A stretch of DNA of 64,000 bases from Parasponia andersonii (GCA_002914805.1 JXTB01000104.1:148970-212969), one strand, 5' to 3'. Positions 24,996-37,018 are shown, counted from the stretch's first letter. The notes: generated by a model not told the origin, from the sequence alone. Program-made: numbers and translations.

Positions 24996-25318
24996 TGTGA
25001 GAACACGTGTATGTGATGTAAGACCCACGTGAATACTTATATTATTGAAAAACCTTAAATCCAAAACAGGTTAAGTTTTTTTTTTGCCGCATGGATTTAT
25101 CTTTTGGATTGCTATGAAAAAGGGGTCTACCCACAGTGGCAGACCCCACGCACAATTCATGTGTGAGACACATGCATATGATGTAAGACCCATGTGAATG
25201 CCTATATTATCGAAGAGTTTAAATCCAAAACAGGTCAAGTTCCCTTTTTGCCGCATGGATTTATCTTTTAGATTGCTATGGAAAAGGGGTCTGCCCACAG
25301 TGGCAAACCCCACGCACT
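24996..25318 (+). repeat. Two tandem copies of a 165-bp unit
   Basis: Copies at about 24996–25160 and 25161–25318 share 'gatgtaagaccca', 'aaatccaaaacaggt', 'gccgcatggatttatctttt' and 'aaaaggggtct'. They lie directly after integrase, in the long 3' untranslated region of the Tat element. Confidence 0.85.
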
Positions 25319-25334
25319 ATTTACGCAATCAAGG

Positions 25335-26113
25335 ATCGTATTATAGGGATCACGTCACTTATCGATGACCCGAGAAAACGTACGAAGAGGAAAGAGCTGC
25401 GCAACCAAAAACTTGCCAGCAAACCTCAAAATTCGATCATATTATGGGGATCATGTCGTTTGTCGACGACTCAAGAAAATGTACGAAGAGGAAAGAGCTG
25501 CGCAACCAAAAACTTGCCAGCAGACCTCAAAATCGATCATACTATGGGGATCACATCGCTTATCGATGACCCGAGAAAACGTACGAAAGAGCTGCGCAAT
25601 CAAAAACTTGCCAGCAGACCTCAAAATCGATCGTACTATGGGGATCACGTCGCTTGTAGACGACCCAAGAAAACATATGAAGAGGAAAGAGCTGCGCAAC
25701 CAAAAATTTGCCAGCAGACCTCAAAATCGATCGTACTATAGGGATCACGTCGCTTGTCGACGACCCGAGAAAACGTACGAAGAGGAAAGAGCTGCGCAAC
25801 CAAAAACTTACCAGCAGACCTCAAAATCAATCATACTATGGGGATCACGTCGCTTGTCGACGATCTGAGAAAACGTACGAAGAGGAAAGAGCTGCGTAAC
25901 CAAAAACTTGCCGGCAGACCTCAAAAATGATCGTACTATGAGAACCACATCGTGCAATAAAATTGTTGTCAATGGCCCGAGAAAACGTACGAGGAGGAAA
26001 GAGCTGCGCAACCAAGAACTTGCCAGTAGACCTTGGAAACGATCGTACTATGGGAATCATATCGTGCAATAAAAACTCATGCCAATGGCTCGAAAAAATG
26101 TACGAAGAAGGAA
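25335..26113 (+). repeat. Tandem array of about 100-bp units, roughly eight copies
   Basis: Each unit contains 'gaaaacgtacgaagaggaaa', 'gagctgcgcaaccaaaaact', 'ccagcagacctcaaaatcga' and 'actatggggatcacgtcgct'. Unit starts fall near 25349, 25449, 25549, 25641, 25742, 25842, 25941 and 26053. Lengths vary by short indels, and the last two units carry an insertion. Continuous open frames across the array on both strands are by-products of the repeat. Such minisatellites in the 3' region are known from Tat elements and can seed satellite DNA. Confidence 0.9.
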
Positions 26114-26123
26114 AGCACGGCTC

Positions 26124-26310
26124 AGGGTCTACCCGTTAGAAGTGGACCCTCCCAGACAACATTTTAGCGGCACGCAAAGTAAAGGTTGGAGAGGTCAGGG
26201 TCTACCCGTTGGAAGTGGACCCTCCCAGACAACATTCTAACAGCACGTAAAGCAAAGGTTGGAGAGGTTAGGGTCTACCCGTTGGAAGCAGACCCTCCCC
26301 AAACAACAGT
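26124..26310 (+). repeat. 73-bp tandem repeat, about 2.6 copies
   Basis: The 'agggtctacccgtt' block recurs at 26124, 26197 and 26270, exactly 73 bp apart, with 'ggaccctcccagacaaca' and 'aaaggttggagagg' in each unit. Confidence 0.9.
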
Positions 26311-26890
26311 TTATTATGCACACACTAGGCACTAAGACAAAAGTTAAAATCGGGCTCTGTTTATTATTTCCAAAAAAATAATAATACAAAGGGAATGATC
26401 AATGGGGACGCGCACCCAGAAGTTCTATTTGCAAGAAGTGGGTCTTGGGCAGACTCGCAGAGACACGTCAGAGTGATAACGCCCAATCTGCTCCCGATGA
26501 GAGCCGAGTCCTGGCCTTTTCCTTTGCAGCGACGGATCTAGACAGTGGTCAACCAGCCCCTGAAGCTGATTCTGAGCGCGGTCCCACTTGGGGTCGGAGA
26601 AGTCCAGCCACACCCGCGGATCAAACTCTGTCAAGACAAGTCATAACAGAAGTTATATCTCCTTAGAACCGGATGGTCCAGAGCTAACATCCCTATCTCT
26701 GAAACTAATCTTGTCGATCATAGCTTGAGGAGGACTTACTAATAACTCGAAATTATGTATGACCGATTCCAGACGGTTACAATAAGGGTCAGCTTTACCC
26801 CGGACACGGTCGATAAAGAAAAAGAGAATAGACTAAAGAGAATTACACTGTTCCTATTATTTATACGGATGGTTACAACGAGGGTCAACT

Positions 26891-29800
26891 TTACAAATTT
26901 ACAAAATTAGGGACCCTAATTACTTCCGGCCAGGGGAGCGCAGTCAGTTCCGGGCTTGGACCAGCTCCGGTGGAGGGTGGCGTACTAGGGTCGGATTCAT
27001 TACTAGATAAAATAACCGCACCAGACCCCTCACTAGTTGAGACCCCAAGACCAGGCTGACCGCCAGGGGCTTCCGAAGTTTGATTTGGCAGACCGGAAAT
27101 GGGGATAAGCTCTTTGGCAACAGAGGCGGATGTAGAGGGCCCGTCCTTTTCCGCAGCAAGCATCTTCAGCACGTCTGTAGGGTATGTGATGTTGATCCCA
27201 TCCCCAAGCTGCTGTATGTAGTACTTGACGGAATAGTGGTCTCTCTCGACGCCTTTCTGCTCGTCAAACTGGTCTGGCGTTACCACCTTAGCATGGCCGT
27301 CGAATTCCCTGTTCTCCCAGCCAGACCTGTAACTTTCCGCAGAAAGGACATCCACCTACCTCTGATACCTCGTCTTTAGTTTTTCCGCGTCCGCTAATCT
27401 ATCCCTCAGCACCGTCAGCCTCAGCTCCGCCTGCCACTGTGACAAGTCGACCAAAAGGGCATTAGTGTCAGTAAGGTCTTCGCCGTGCTTGCGAGACAAC
27501 TCTACTTGAGCCCCTATCAATTTTATGTGGTCCAAGTAAAGATGTCGGCTTACCTCGTTCGACCGGTCGAGTCTGCGTTGCAGAGAATGGGCCTCCAGTT
27601 TAGCTCTGGCTTCAGCTTTCCTCGCCTCCTTAGCGTCATCAACAGCCCTATCACGAGTGAGGAAGGCCAGCCCTATCTCTGCCCCAGCACTCTGCAGCTC
27701 TTGCTCCTTGACCTTGAGCTTATTTTTGGCTAGTCTGGCAGCCTCAGACTGAGCAAGCCCAACGGCCTTTGCTTCGGCCAGCCTCGCTGCTAGCTCCTCG
27801 CGCCTAACCCTCTCGACACTCAGGGCGTGAGCCACCGCACTGCTGACCCTCGCCACATCGAGGCTCCGATATAAATTGAAGTCAGTCCTCAACTCGGCAA
27901 GGGCAGCCTCGCTGCGCTCGGCCAATGCAGAGCGAGAGTTCAGCTCCTCGGTCAGGGCCCTGACGCAAAAGGAATAAAAAGACCGGATGGCATCTAGCTG
28001 TAAGATAAATAGAAAAAAAGAGTCAGCACCTAACAAAGATATTGAGAAGTATAGAGACAATCAGACGAGCCAAACCTGCGCGAAGGTACGGCTAGCGACG
28101 AGCTCGACGTTCTCCAACGAGAATGCCTCCAGCTCGGGTCCTGCGGCTGGACTCTCCTTTTGGGTGTTTTTCACACCCACAGATTACGACTCCACCTTGC
28201 CAACCGCGAGGGCACCCTCCCCCTTGACTGGGCACGCCTCTGAAGTAGTAGCAGCAGGGACGAAGGAAAGTTGGGTACCACCGAGAGCGCCGTCGGCAAC
28301 GATGGGAGGTGGTGCATCCCCTCTTGATGGGCCGCTTCGCACGGACCTTCTTTTCCTCAGAAGGATCAGTGTGGCCCCGTCGTTATCACTGTCAGATGAG
28401 GGGGCAACCTTGCCCCTCTTCTCTGCCCGACCCTCTTCTTCTTTGGATGAGCTAACCTCGTGGCACCGCTTTATTGGGACCGGAGGAGGGGAAGACAGCC
28501 GAGATTTCAACCTTGGAGCCCCCCCACTGAGCTCCGATCTCCCCACCAAGGCAAGCAACACCTGACTTCGAACCGGAGTCAGGGGTGGATGAGGTTGGTG
28601 CAGCAGACCCCCCCGGGCAGACTCAGGGGCATCCCCTCGCCATATACGTCCTGTGTGGCCGATGTTTCCCCGGACGGAGGTCCACCTGCATCGAAGTGGG
28701 GGATCGTAGGCACTTCATCTTCTGAAGGCACCACGAGATGACGGCCATCGGTTGCCTTAGGCCGAGCCTTATGCCCTGTAGTTCCCCTCTTGACGGTGGA
28801 AGGGTCTGCTGATGGGCCCATCTCAAAACCTATAAAGAACAAGCAACATGTTTAGATCACGGCCATAACCCGATCGACGAAGCTTAAGGATGCGGAAATG
28901 AACCCACTTCTAGCCTTCTTAGGGGCAGCGGCTTCCTCCCTACGGAGCCTGACGCACTCTTCGGTCACGAATCTCGCAGCCTCCTCGAGCTCGTGGCTAG
29001 TCAGCGCCACCAGGTCATTGGAGCCAGCCAACTGGCTTGAAGCCGTAACCTGACGACCCACCATAGTGATGTGATCATGCTCATCTCGGCGGAATCGGTT
29101 CATGGTAGAGGCATCAAGTCGGCTCTGCAGGAACTTTATGATGACCCATGTGTCTAGAGGGAAGGGAAGGTATGAGACTATCCTGGGCATCATATTCATC
29201 ACTTGGGGGTTGAGGGCGGCCTGGATGTGCCGGCAGTCCCCAAGAGATCCGAAGATGACGATCCCTTCTAGGCCTTTGAGCCACCCCGCCGACAAATGCG
29301 GCTCGAACCTGTTTTCTTCTGCAGAGGCTGTACAAGACAAAATAACGTGAGTAATAATAGACGAGGAGAATGCAGACCCGAAAATCACGACCTAGCACTT
29401 ACTCTGCAGGAAAACTGAGGGAATTTGGAAGTGCTCTCCATTCACCCAAGGGGAGCACCACGCCCNCTTACCTCGTTCGACCGGTCGAGTCTGCGTTGCA
29501 GAGAATGGGCCTCCAGTTTAGCTCTGGCTTCAGCTTTCCTCGCCTCCTTAGCGTCATCAACAGCCCTATCACGAGTGAGGAAGGCCAGCCCTATCTCTGC
29601 CCCAGCACTCTGCAGCTCTTGCTCCTTGACCTTGAGCTTATTTTTGGCTAGTCTGGCAGCCTCAGACTGAGCAAGCCCAACGGCCTTTGCTTCGGCCAGC
29701 CTCGCTGCTAGCTCCTCGCGCCTAACCCTCTCGACACTCAGGGCGTGAGCCACCGCACTGCTGACCCTCGCCACATCGAGGCTCCGATATAAATTGAAGT

Positions 29801-31864
29801 CAGTCCTCAACTCGGCAAGGGCAGCCTCGCTGCGCTCGGCCAATGCAGAGCGAGAGTTCAGCTCCTCGGTCAGGGCCCTGACGCAAAAGGAATAAAAAGA
29901 CCGGATGGCATCTAGCTGTAAGATAAATAGAAAAAAAGAGTCAGCACCTAACAAAGATATTGAGAAGTATAGAGACAATCAGACGAGCCAAACCTGCGCG
30001 AAGGTACGGCTAGCGACGAGCTCGACGTTCTCCAACGAGAATGCCTCCAGCTCGGGTCCTGCGGCTGGACTCTCCTTTTGGGTGTTTTTCACACCCACAG
30101 ATTACGACTCCACCTTGCCAACCGCGAGGGCACCCTCCCCCTTGACTGGGCACGCCTCTGAAGTAGTAGCAGCAGGGACGAAGGAAAGTTGGGTACCACC
30201 GAGAGCGCCGTCGGCAACGATGGGAGGTGGTGCATCCCCTCTTGATGGGCCGCTTCGCACGGACCTTCTTTTCCTCAGAAGGATCAGTGTGGCCCCGTCG
30301 TTATCACTGTCAGATGAGGGGGCAACCTTGCCCCTCTTCTCTGCCCGACCCTCTTCTTCTTTGGATGAGCTAACCTCGTGGCACCGCTTTATTGGGACCG
30401 GAGGAGGGGAAGACAGCCGAGATTTCAACCTTGGAGCCCCCCCACTGAGCTCCGATCTCCCCACCAAGGCAAGCAACACCTGACTTCGAACCGGAGTCAG
30501 GGGTGGATGAGGTTGGTGCAGCAGACCCCCCCGGGCAGACTCAGGGGCATCCCCTCGCCATATACGTCCTGTGTGGCCGATGTTTCCCCGGACGGAGGTC
30601 CACCTGCATCGAAGTGGGGGATCGTAGGCACTTCATCTTCTGAAGGCACCACGAGATGACGGCCATCGGTTGCCTTAGGCCGAGCCTTATGCCCTGTAGT
30701 TCCCCTCTTGACGGTGGAAGGGTCTGCTGATGGGCCCATCTCAAAACCTATAAAGAACAAGCAACATGTTTAGATCACGGCCATAACCCGATCGACGAAG
30801 CTTAAGGATGCGGAAATGAACCCACTTCTAGCCTTCTTAGGGGCAGCGGCTTCCTCCCTACGGAGCCTGACGCACTCTTCGGTCACGAATCTCGCAGCCT
30901 CCTCGAGCTCGTGGCTAGTCAGCGCCACCAGGTCATTGGAGCCAGCCAACTGGCTTGAAGCCGTAACCTGACGACCCACCATAGTGATGTGATCATGCTC
31001 ATCTCGGCGGAATCGGTTCATGGTAGAGGCATCAAGTCGGCTCTGCAGGAACTTTATGATGACCCATGTGTCTAGAGGGAAGGGAAGGTATGAGACTATC
31101 CTGGGCATCATATTCATCACTTGGGGGTTGAGGGCGGCCTGGATGTGCCGGCAGTCCCCAAGAGATCCGAAGATGACGATCCCTTCTAGGCCTTTGAGCC
31201 ACCCCGCCGACAAATGCGGCTCGAACCTGTTTTCTTCTGCAGAGGCTGTACAAGACAAAATAACGTGAGTAATAATAGACGAGGAGAATGCAGACCCGAA
31301 AATCACGACCTAGCACTTACTCTGCAGGAAAACTGAGGGAATTTGGAAGTGCTCTCCATTCACCCAAGGGGAGCACCACGCCCCTTTAACGGCGTATAGC
31401 CTAGAGTGGGAGTCCCATTGCTTGTCTGACCTCAGCAAGCCTCAGAAAATGTGACGTCCCGGGAGCAGTTGAAGGTAAAAGGTGGGGTAGGAACTCTTTT
31501 TGGGGATGAGGGTGAGTTTGTAAGTATAAAAGACCACCTCCAGGTCGATATGTAGGTTATAAAGAGCTGACAGGGCGGAGAGCCCCATCAGAATCATGAC
31601 CCCGTTTGCATTTAACTGCATCGGGTGGATCCCCGTCAAAGCGAAAAATTGGTGGATCAGAGGAGGAAGAGGGAATCGCAGCCATTTCAGATGTTTTCTT
31701 CCCAAAATAATAGAGCCTTCAGGGGCAGAGGGACGTAGATACCAGTCCGTGGGGCCCTCAACACTTTGTAGTGTGACTCCGCCGGGGAGGCAGAGCTATC
31801 TCTTCAGCGAATCCAACTCTGAGTCTACGACGGGGCGCAATTCCTGATCTTGATTTGAGGCCAT
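26891..31864 (-). pseudogene. Antisense multi-exon gene of the Tat element (PF04195-like 'putative gypsy type transposon' protein)
   Basis: Opposite to gag-pol. The likely ATG is at 31864 (MASNQDQEL). Exon A (31864–31321) contains RFPLPPLIHQFFALTGIHPM and MILMGLSALSALYNL, which resemble the plant 'putative gypsy type transposon' family. Exon B (31245–30826), exon C (30747–29994) and exon D (from 29915, or 27997 in the other copy, down to 26891) join with GT–AG borders and matching phases. Exon C is Ser/Pro/acidic and basic. Exon D is a long Ala/Glu/Arg coiled coil and then a Ser/Pro-rich tail. Breaks: TAG and TGA in exon A, a frameshift near a C7 run in exon C, TAA in exon C and TAG at 27358–27356. 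The 27549–31383 stretch is doubled by the apparent assembly duplication, so exons B–D appear twice in whole or part. Function is unknown. Confidence 0.7.
27549..31383. other. Perfect 1,917-bp duplication around a single N (probable assembly artefact)
   Basis: 27549–29465 and 29467–31383 appear identical, offset 1,918 bp, with the lone N at 29466 between them. The first copy stops at '...gagcaccacgccc' and the second restarts at 'cttacctcgttcg'. Only after the second copy does the sequence continue as 'ctttaacggcg'. That is what two overlapping contigs placed end to end look like. Proteins predicted here are therefore duplicated or chimeric. Confidence 0.93.
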
Positions 31865-32189
31865 TGTTCTGGATACGATCGAAAGAGAAAAAGTCTCTAG
31901 AAAGGGGGAAGTTGGAAACCCTAGGATTTTATGAGGCAAGAATAACTAAAGATTTTAATAAAGTAGCAAATGAGCGTAAATGCGCCTTTTATAGAGGGAG
32001 AGCCGAAGAGTTTTTCTGCAAAAAGGGAGAGCAAAGGAGACCAAATAGTCGGAACTTCGAAATTTTAAAAAAATTTTGTGACATGGAATGGCATGCCTCC
32101 GCGTCGGCAAGGGGGAGCCACGTGTATCCCTCAAATTGGAAGAACGGAGAAACGATTTCCCCACTTGATGAATACGAATCTATCAAGTA

Positions 32190-32204
32190 GGGAAATGGGG
32201 GCAG
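32190..32204 (+). other. Polypurine tract of the Tat element
   Basis: 'gggaaatgggggcag' lies directly before the 3' LTR and would prime plus-strand DNA synthesis. Confidence 0.8.
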
Positions 32205-32205
32205 T

Positions 32206-33033
32206 TGTGGGACCTGTTCCCAAACCATACACCATGTGAACGATTAAGTGGCAGAACAGGTCACAAACGGGACCCATCGTCTTACAGGTATCGAGAGTGA
32301 CTAGCTAAAGGCCACGCGAGTTGCACGTGGTACCACATCGGCCATTGGGCTGTCTGAGGTTAGGGCCGAGCCCATCCCAGACCCTGGATGGACTCGGCCC
32401 GGTCCGATTCTTACCTCGACCGCTGGGGGTTGGAAGCCCCAAAGATCTTCCACCAGAATATAATGGAAAGTAACTCACAGCTCCAGACCCAGACAGAACA
32501 TTTAATGCGATCTTGAGTAGGTTTACGCAAGGGGCAAGCCGTCCTGATAGAACGGCGATTTGTCCAAATCTCGCCCATGACAGACTCGAGCCATAGGAGA
32601 CGGCAGAAACTAGGCTATAGCGGTATAGGGGGATCACGGTAATCTCGTCCCGTGACCTCTGGAAAAAGTCTTGAGGAAAAGGTACTCAGTCCTGAGATTG
32701 AGGACCGGGTGGTTCACAATCTCAGGATTATATATATATAAGCCATGCGTCCCTAAAGGAGAGGCATGTACGCATACAAAAAGAAACATTTGAAAGTTCA
32801 TAAACAAGAAAAAAGACATACTCATACAGAGAAAAACTGAATCTTTGTTACTCAGTTTCAGGAGTAAATATCTGACTTAAGCATCGGAGAGTCTTTGCAG
32901 GTGGCCACCCCCGCCTCTCCGACCCTGTCTGAAGTCAAAAACTCTTTGGAATAGCAAGGACACGTAGACAGTTAGAGAATACAACACTAGTGATTCAGAG
33001 ACACGTGGACAATTAGTGAAAACCGCTCCAACA
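32206..33033 (+). repeat. 3' LTR of the Tat element
   Basis: 828 bp, same ends as the 5' LTR. It differs by scattered transitions and small indels (for example the extended TA run at about 32729–32740). It is followed by ctgat, the partner of ttgat before the 5' LTR. Confidence 0.95.
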
Positions 33034-34838
33034 CTGATTGAAGTGACTTTCATATATAGAACAACCTATAATATCAGCATCATTCAACCCACATGGAATT
33101 TTGATTATCTCTTTACCTAATAGAACTTTAATCCAACAATAATATTTAATAAAGAATTAAGTATAGTAATCTCGCTCTCAGGGTAAGAATGAATTATCTA
33201 TGGTAATTACATTCTCTGGGTGTCAAGGGAAGATAAACATGAATTGACGTATAGGATATAATCATGAATTGATATATATGAGGCCACATCAAAATGTTCG
33301 ACTTTGGTGCCCGTCTGTTACTATATGCTGTATCTAGGCACTGAGCTTTTTATTGGTTTATGTATTTATTTATTTTTCGGGGTGGGAGACTGTGCAGGGG
33401 AGGAATGGAGTGGTGTATAAATTTCATAATAAAAAAATATTGTCTTAAAAAGAAAAACATGGCTTAGTCCCAGACAAAACCCATACAAGTAAATCCCCAC
33501 CCAATAATTACGAGCAAATTTACGTTGGTGTATACAAGTGGTTAAAAATTTTGTTTCCATCGTCCTTTTCCTATAGCTTCAAGATGATCATACGTTATTA
33601 CCTGAAATAAAATCACTCTTACAAACTGCTATCATGCACACTGCATTCTCTATATATATTGTCGTCATTATCAGTGGCAAACTGTCAATATGAGAGAAAA
33701 AGATCATGGCCCAAGTCAACCTCTTCCTAATCATATCATAATTCATCTAGAGACATCAATTACATATTGTAAGGACATCTTTCCCTAGAAATCGATCTAC
33801 CTGAGTATATCTCCAAGAAAAAGCTTAGAACTTATAGTATTATCATGATTAATCTGTAGAAAGCTATTTCAGAATGAGACAAGGGAAGACAAAAAGGTCA
33901 TGAAAATGAGAAAGAGAGAGAAGAGCAGTGCTTTCTAAGTCATCCCTGGGTTGTGGTTGTGGGGGGTAGCTTAGGCTTTATAAGCTATGCTAGCAGTACT
34001 GAAAAAAACAACAGAGTTAGCTATACATGACTATTCGCTAATGAGGCAATGGGAGCGATAGACAGGTTTAAAGCTACCGATTTCCCGAAATGGGGAAGAA
34101 AAAGCTTCCCAAATTGACTGCTTTTTCTTGTCCATGGACCGTATATGCCACCATGGACATATACTAGTGGCGAAAATTTGGTCCAAAATGTTTTCACCCT
34201 GCCTTTTGATTCTTTGATTGTTCGTTTTGTCGTCATCTACCTTCTTAATTCTTCTTGCAGTGGATTTATGAGTGGGAAAATAATACTCCGTATGATTTTT
34301 TTTAAATAAAACTAAAATGTGACCCTCTCAAAATAATTTTTTTTGTATGACATTTAATAGCGTTTTTTTAAATATTTTGGTTATTAGAAATCGTAAAATT
34401 AATTTAGCTACAAAAAACTAATTTGATTATTAGAAATTAATTTTGTTTCTTGTAACTAATATTTAGATCCAAAAAAAACTAATTTGATTATTGGAAATCA
34501 GAAAACAAAGATTATCGTAAATTAGAAAAAAAATATTACTTGAAACGAATTTGGTTTGTTGGAAATTAAAAACTAATTTAATTACTAAAAATCAAGAAAC
34601 CAATTTTGATACTAGAAACCATTTTAGTTTCTTGTAAATAAAATATTTTAAAAAATGCTACTGAATATCGTAAGAAAAAGTAATTATTTTTAAAATGTCA
34701 TATTTTTTGCATTATTTTTGAAAATTTAGGTACAAGTGTTCAAAACTCTTAAAAATGCCTTTAAAGACCATGGGGGATCTGGACTGCTTTTAGATCTTTC
34801 TTTGCAACTGTGAAATTAGGCCCAATACCCATGTTGTT
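33034..34838. other. Gene-free DNA right of the Tat element
   Basis: No gene is supported. A minus-strand open frame at 34021–34236 has no recognised domain. 34310–34700 repeats the words 'ctaatttgattattagaaat' and 'ttttgtttcttgtaa' in degenerate form, which suggests an old tandem or foldback repeat. Confidence 0.5.
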
Positions 34839-35389
34839 TAGAGGTGGCAATTTATATTAGTAGATCGAGCTCTTATCGTGTTGAAGTCTAATATATACAC
34901 AAATTATGTCAACCTAATCTGTGACCCATCGTATTAGAAAATTACCAAAATTAACCCGACTCAAACCTAAAATAGATCCGAACCCAATCTGTATAACCAG
35001 CTTTGGTGAATAACACCTAAACTATAACCCAATTATAACCCGTCAACCCTTTTTTGACCCGCTAACTCGCTATGACCTATATTTTTCTACTTATGTTTTT
35101 CTTTTCTAAGTTTATTATTGTCTCATTTTGAAAACAAATAAATTAAGGACAATTTATAAATATAACTAATAACTTATAATCATAAACACTTACATTGCAC
35201 AAATTAAATATATCTATAATAATAATCATAAAAAAATTAAATAAAAATATTTTCATAATTTAATTATGTATATATTTGTTGGCGAGTCAAGCGGGTTGAC
35301 TCGAACCCAACCCACACCCTTTTTCTTCAACTCTAGCCCACATAAAATTGTGTCGTGTTATCATGTTGTAACCTAAATTGCTACTCCTA
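34839..35389 (+). mobile_element. hAT-like MITE, copy 1
   Basis: The left end TAGAGGTGGCAATTTA and the inverted right end (reverse complement TAGGAGTAGCAATTTA) form 16-bp terminal inverted repeats. The interior has the 'aacccgtcaaccc', 'gacccgctaactcgc' and 'gcgggttgactcgaaccca' words typical of the common plant 'GGGGTGGCAA' non-autonomous elements, which are usually assigned to hAT. It is about 550 bp and non-coding. A clean 8-bp target duplication was not seen. Confidence 0.65.
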
Positions 35390-37018
35390 AATTTTGTTCA
35401 ACTTATATGTCACTAATATTCGATTTTTAATTTTAATGGTTTCACATACCCATTCGTAGATATAAATTTCAGCTATGGATGAGAGAAAAAAGGAAAGAAA
35501 GTTAAAATATGAAAAAGAGAAAAGGTATATAATGGAAAGGAAATATATTGGGCTTCTAACCAAAAAAAAAGTCCCAACGTCTAAAAAATTAAAAAATCCT
35601 GGGAAAGGCTAAATTTTTTGAAAAATTTCAGATTTATTTAAAAATATATCATTTTTAAAAATATTATTTAGAAAAATAATACTTTTAAAAATATTAGAAT
35701 AATGCCATTTTTTTTTCAAAATAGTACTTTCAAAGACACTTGAGGTAAGCAAACCCGTTGCTTAAAGTAACTTAATTGATTACTTTAAATACATCATTAG
35801 GTTGTAAAAAATGATATTTTCTAAACATGTTTTAAAAGTGGTATTTTTCTAAACAAATTTTGGATTTTTCAAAAAAGAATAAAAATAAAATCCAATATTT
35901 TTTAGTTTGTTATTTTTTTAATTTTACAATATAAAATGAAAATTTCCCAATATATTTCCTCTATAGTTGTTTGTTATGGAGAGAGAGAAAAAGTTAGTTT
36001 AATTTAAAATCACTATCTTATCTTTGTGTTATTATTGTTTAAAGTTTGGTCTGCAAGAGTGTTTAATAATTCAACTCATTCATTAACTAAGAAAACCCTT
36101 TTCCTTTTCTTTTTCTCTCCATTTGTGGGGAGAATATTAGGTGGCTCTACCTTATTTTTTCCCATCAATTTGTGCCTTTCATATCTTTTTCTCTCATAAA
36201 ACAACTATATTTTCTTTTTCTTTTTTCATTTTCTCTCAACTTTTCTCTCGTACTCTTTTTTTTCTACTCTCTTTTTTCTTTTAACTAAATGTAACATTCA
36301 TATATAAAATACAATTGGTATATTTTTATTCTATAAATATATGCCAATGGTATATATTATAAAATGTGTACCATATCCATATACCTATAGTATACATTCC
36401 TCCCCCTACCCCCAAAAAAATATGAATCTATTAAAAATAAAAAGGATATAAATATAACTCTGTTTTAAAAATGGTATTTGTCTATTTTTCCTTTCGAAAT
36501 TTAGATAGGCCCATAATATGACTCTAGGCAAATATACATGACTATAAGTGATTTGGGCCAAAATTACCTTTTTAGGAATATTTTTCAAAATAATTTTTGT
36601 AGGAGTCTTACAATATTAGTAATCAATAATCACTATATTTTAAGATCATAATTTATGACTTTTACATTTTAAATAAAAAGTATTAGGACCATAGATATTA
36701 TGAATTATAGTGCCGAGTAATGTAATAACTATTTATCGCTAATATATTAATCTTTAAAATGTCATTATAAAAATTACTTCTAGAAAAGTAATTTTTAGCC
36801 CCAAAACATGAAAGCCTTCTTTAGGATTGATTCTAGAAGCTGCTCTTACCTTTAAAAGTAGTTAGAGAAAAAAAAAATGAGAATAGGTGTTTCGGTAAGT
36901 TTCTGTTTTTGTCACCAAATTTTAAAAAGAATGGATTACTTTTACAAAGTTGATTTCAATATAATAATAAAATTTTTGTTAAATATTCTCAATGATAAAT
37001 TATATTCTAGAATCATCC

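Larger units (their letters stand above)
18519..33033 (+). mobile_element. Ty3/gypsy LTR retrotransposon, Tat lineage, decayed full-structure copy
   Basis: Two 828-bp LTRs starting TGTGGGACC and ending CCAACA flank a PBS, gag, aspartic protease, RT, RNase H, a second RNase H, integrase, tandem repeats, an antisense gene and a polypurine tract. The flanks give a near-perfect 5-bp target duplication (ttgat at 18514–18518, ctgat at 33034–33038). Protease–RT–RH–INT order marks Ty3/gypsy. The second RNase H and the long 3' region with an antisense gene mark the Tat group (Retand/Grande/Ogre relatives). The span of 14,515 bp includes an apparent 1.9-kb assembly duplication, so the real length is probably about 12.6 kb. 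All polyprotein frames are interrupted, so it cannot be autonomous. It is much richer in GC than the flanks. Confidence 0.95.

Noticed and set aside
25365..25868. 167-codon open frame and several overlapping ones on both strands
   Set aside because: They run through the ~100-bp tandem array, and the 'protein' is the repeat read in shifting frames.
25335..26113. CRISPR-like regular array
   Set aside because: Units are about 100 bp with no unique spacers between short repeats, and they lie inside a plant retrotransposon. This is a minisatellite.
27987..30483. Plus-strand open frames of up to 192 codons, present twice
   Set aside because: They are shadows of the antisense gene's coding strand, doubled by the apparent assembly duplication. 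They have no protein-family resemblance, and the antisense frames do.
33960..34140. Possible microRNA precursor hairpin
   Set aside because: Only short stems ('agctta...taagct', 'cttccc...gggaag') are visible, and no known plant miRNA sequence is recognised.
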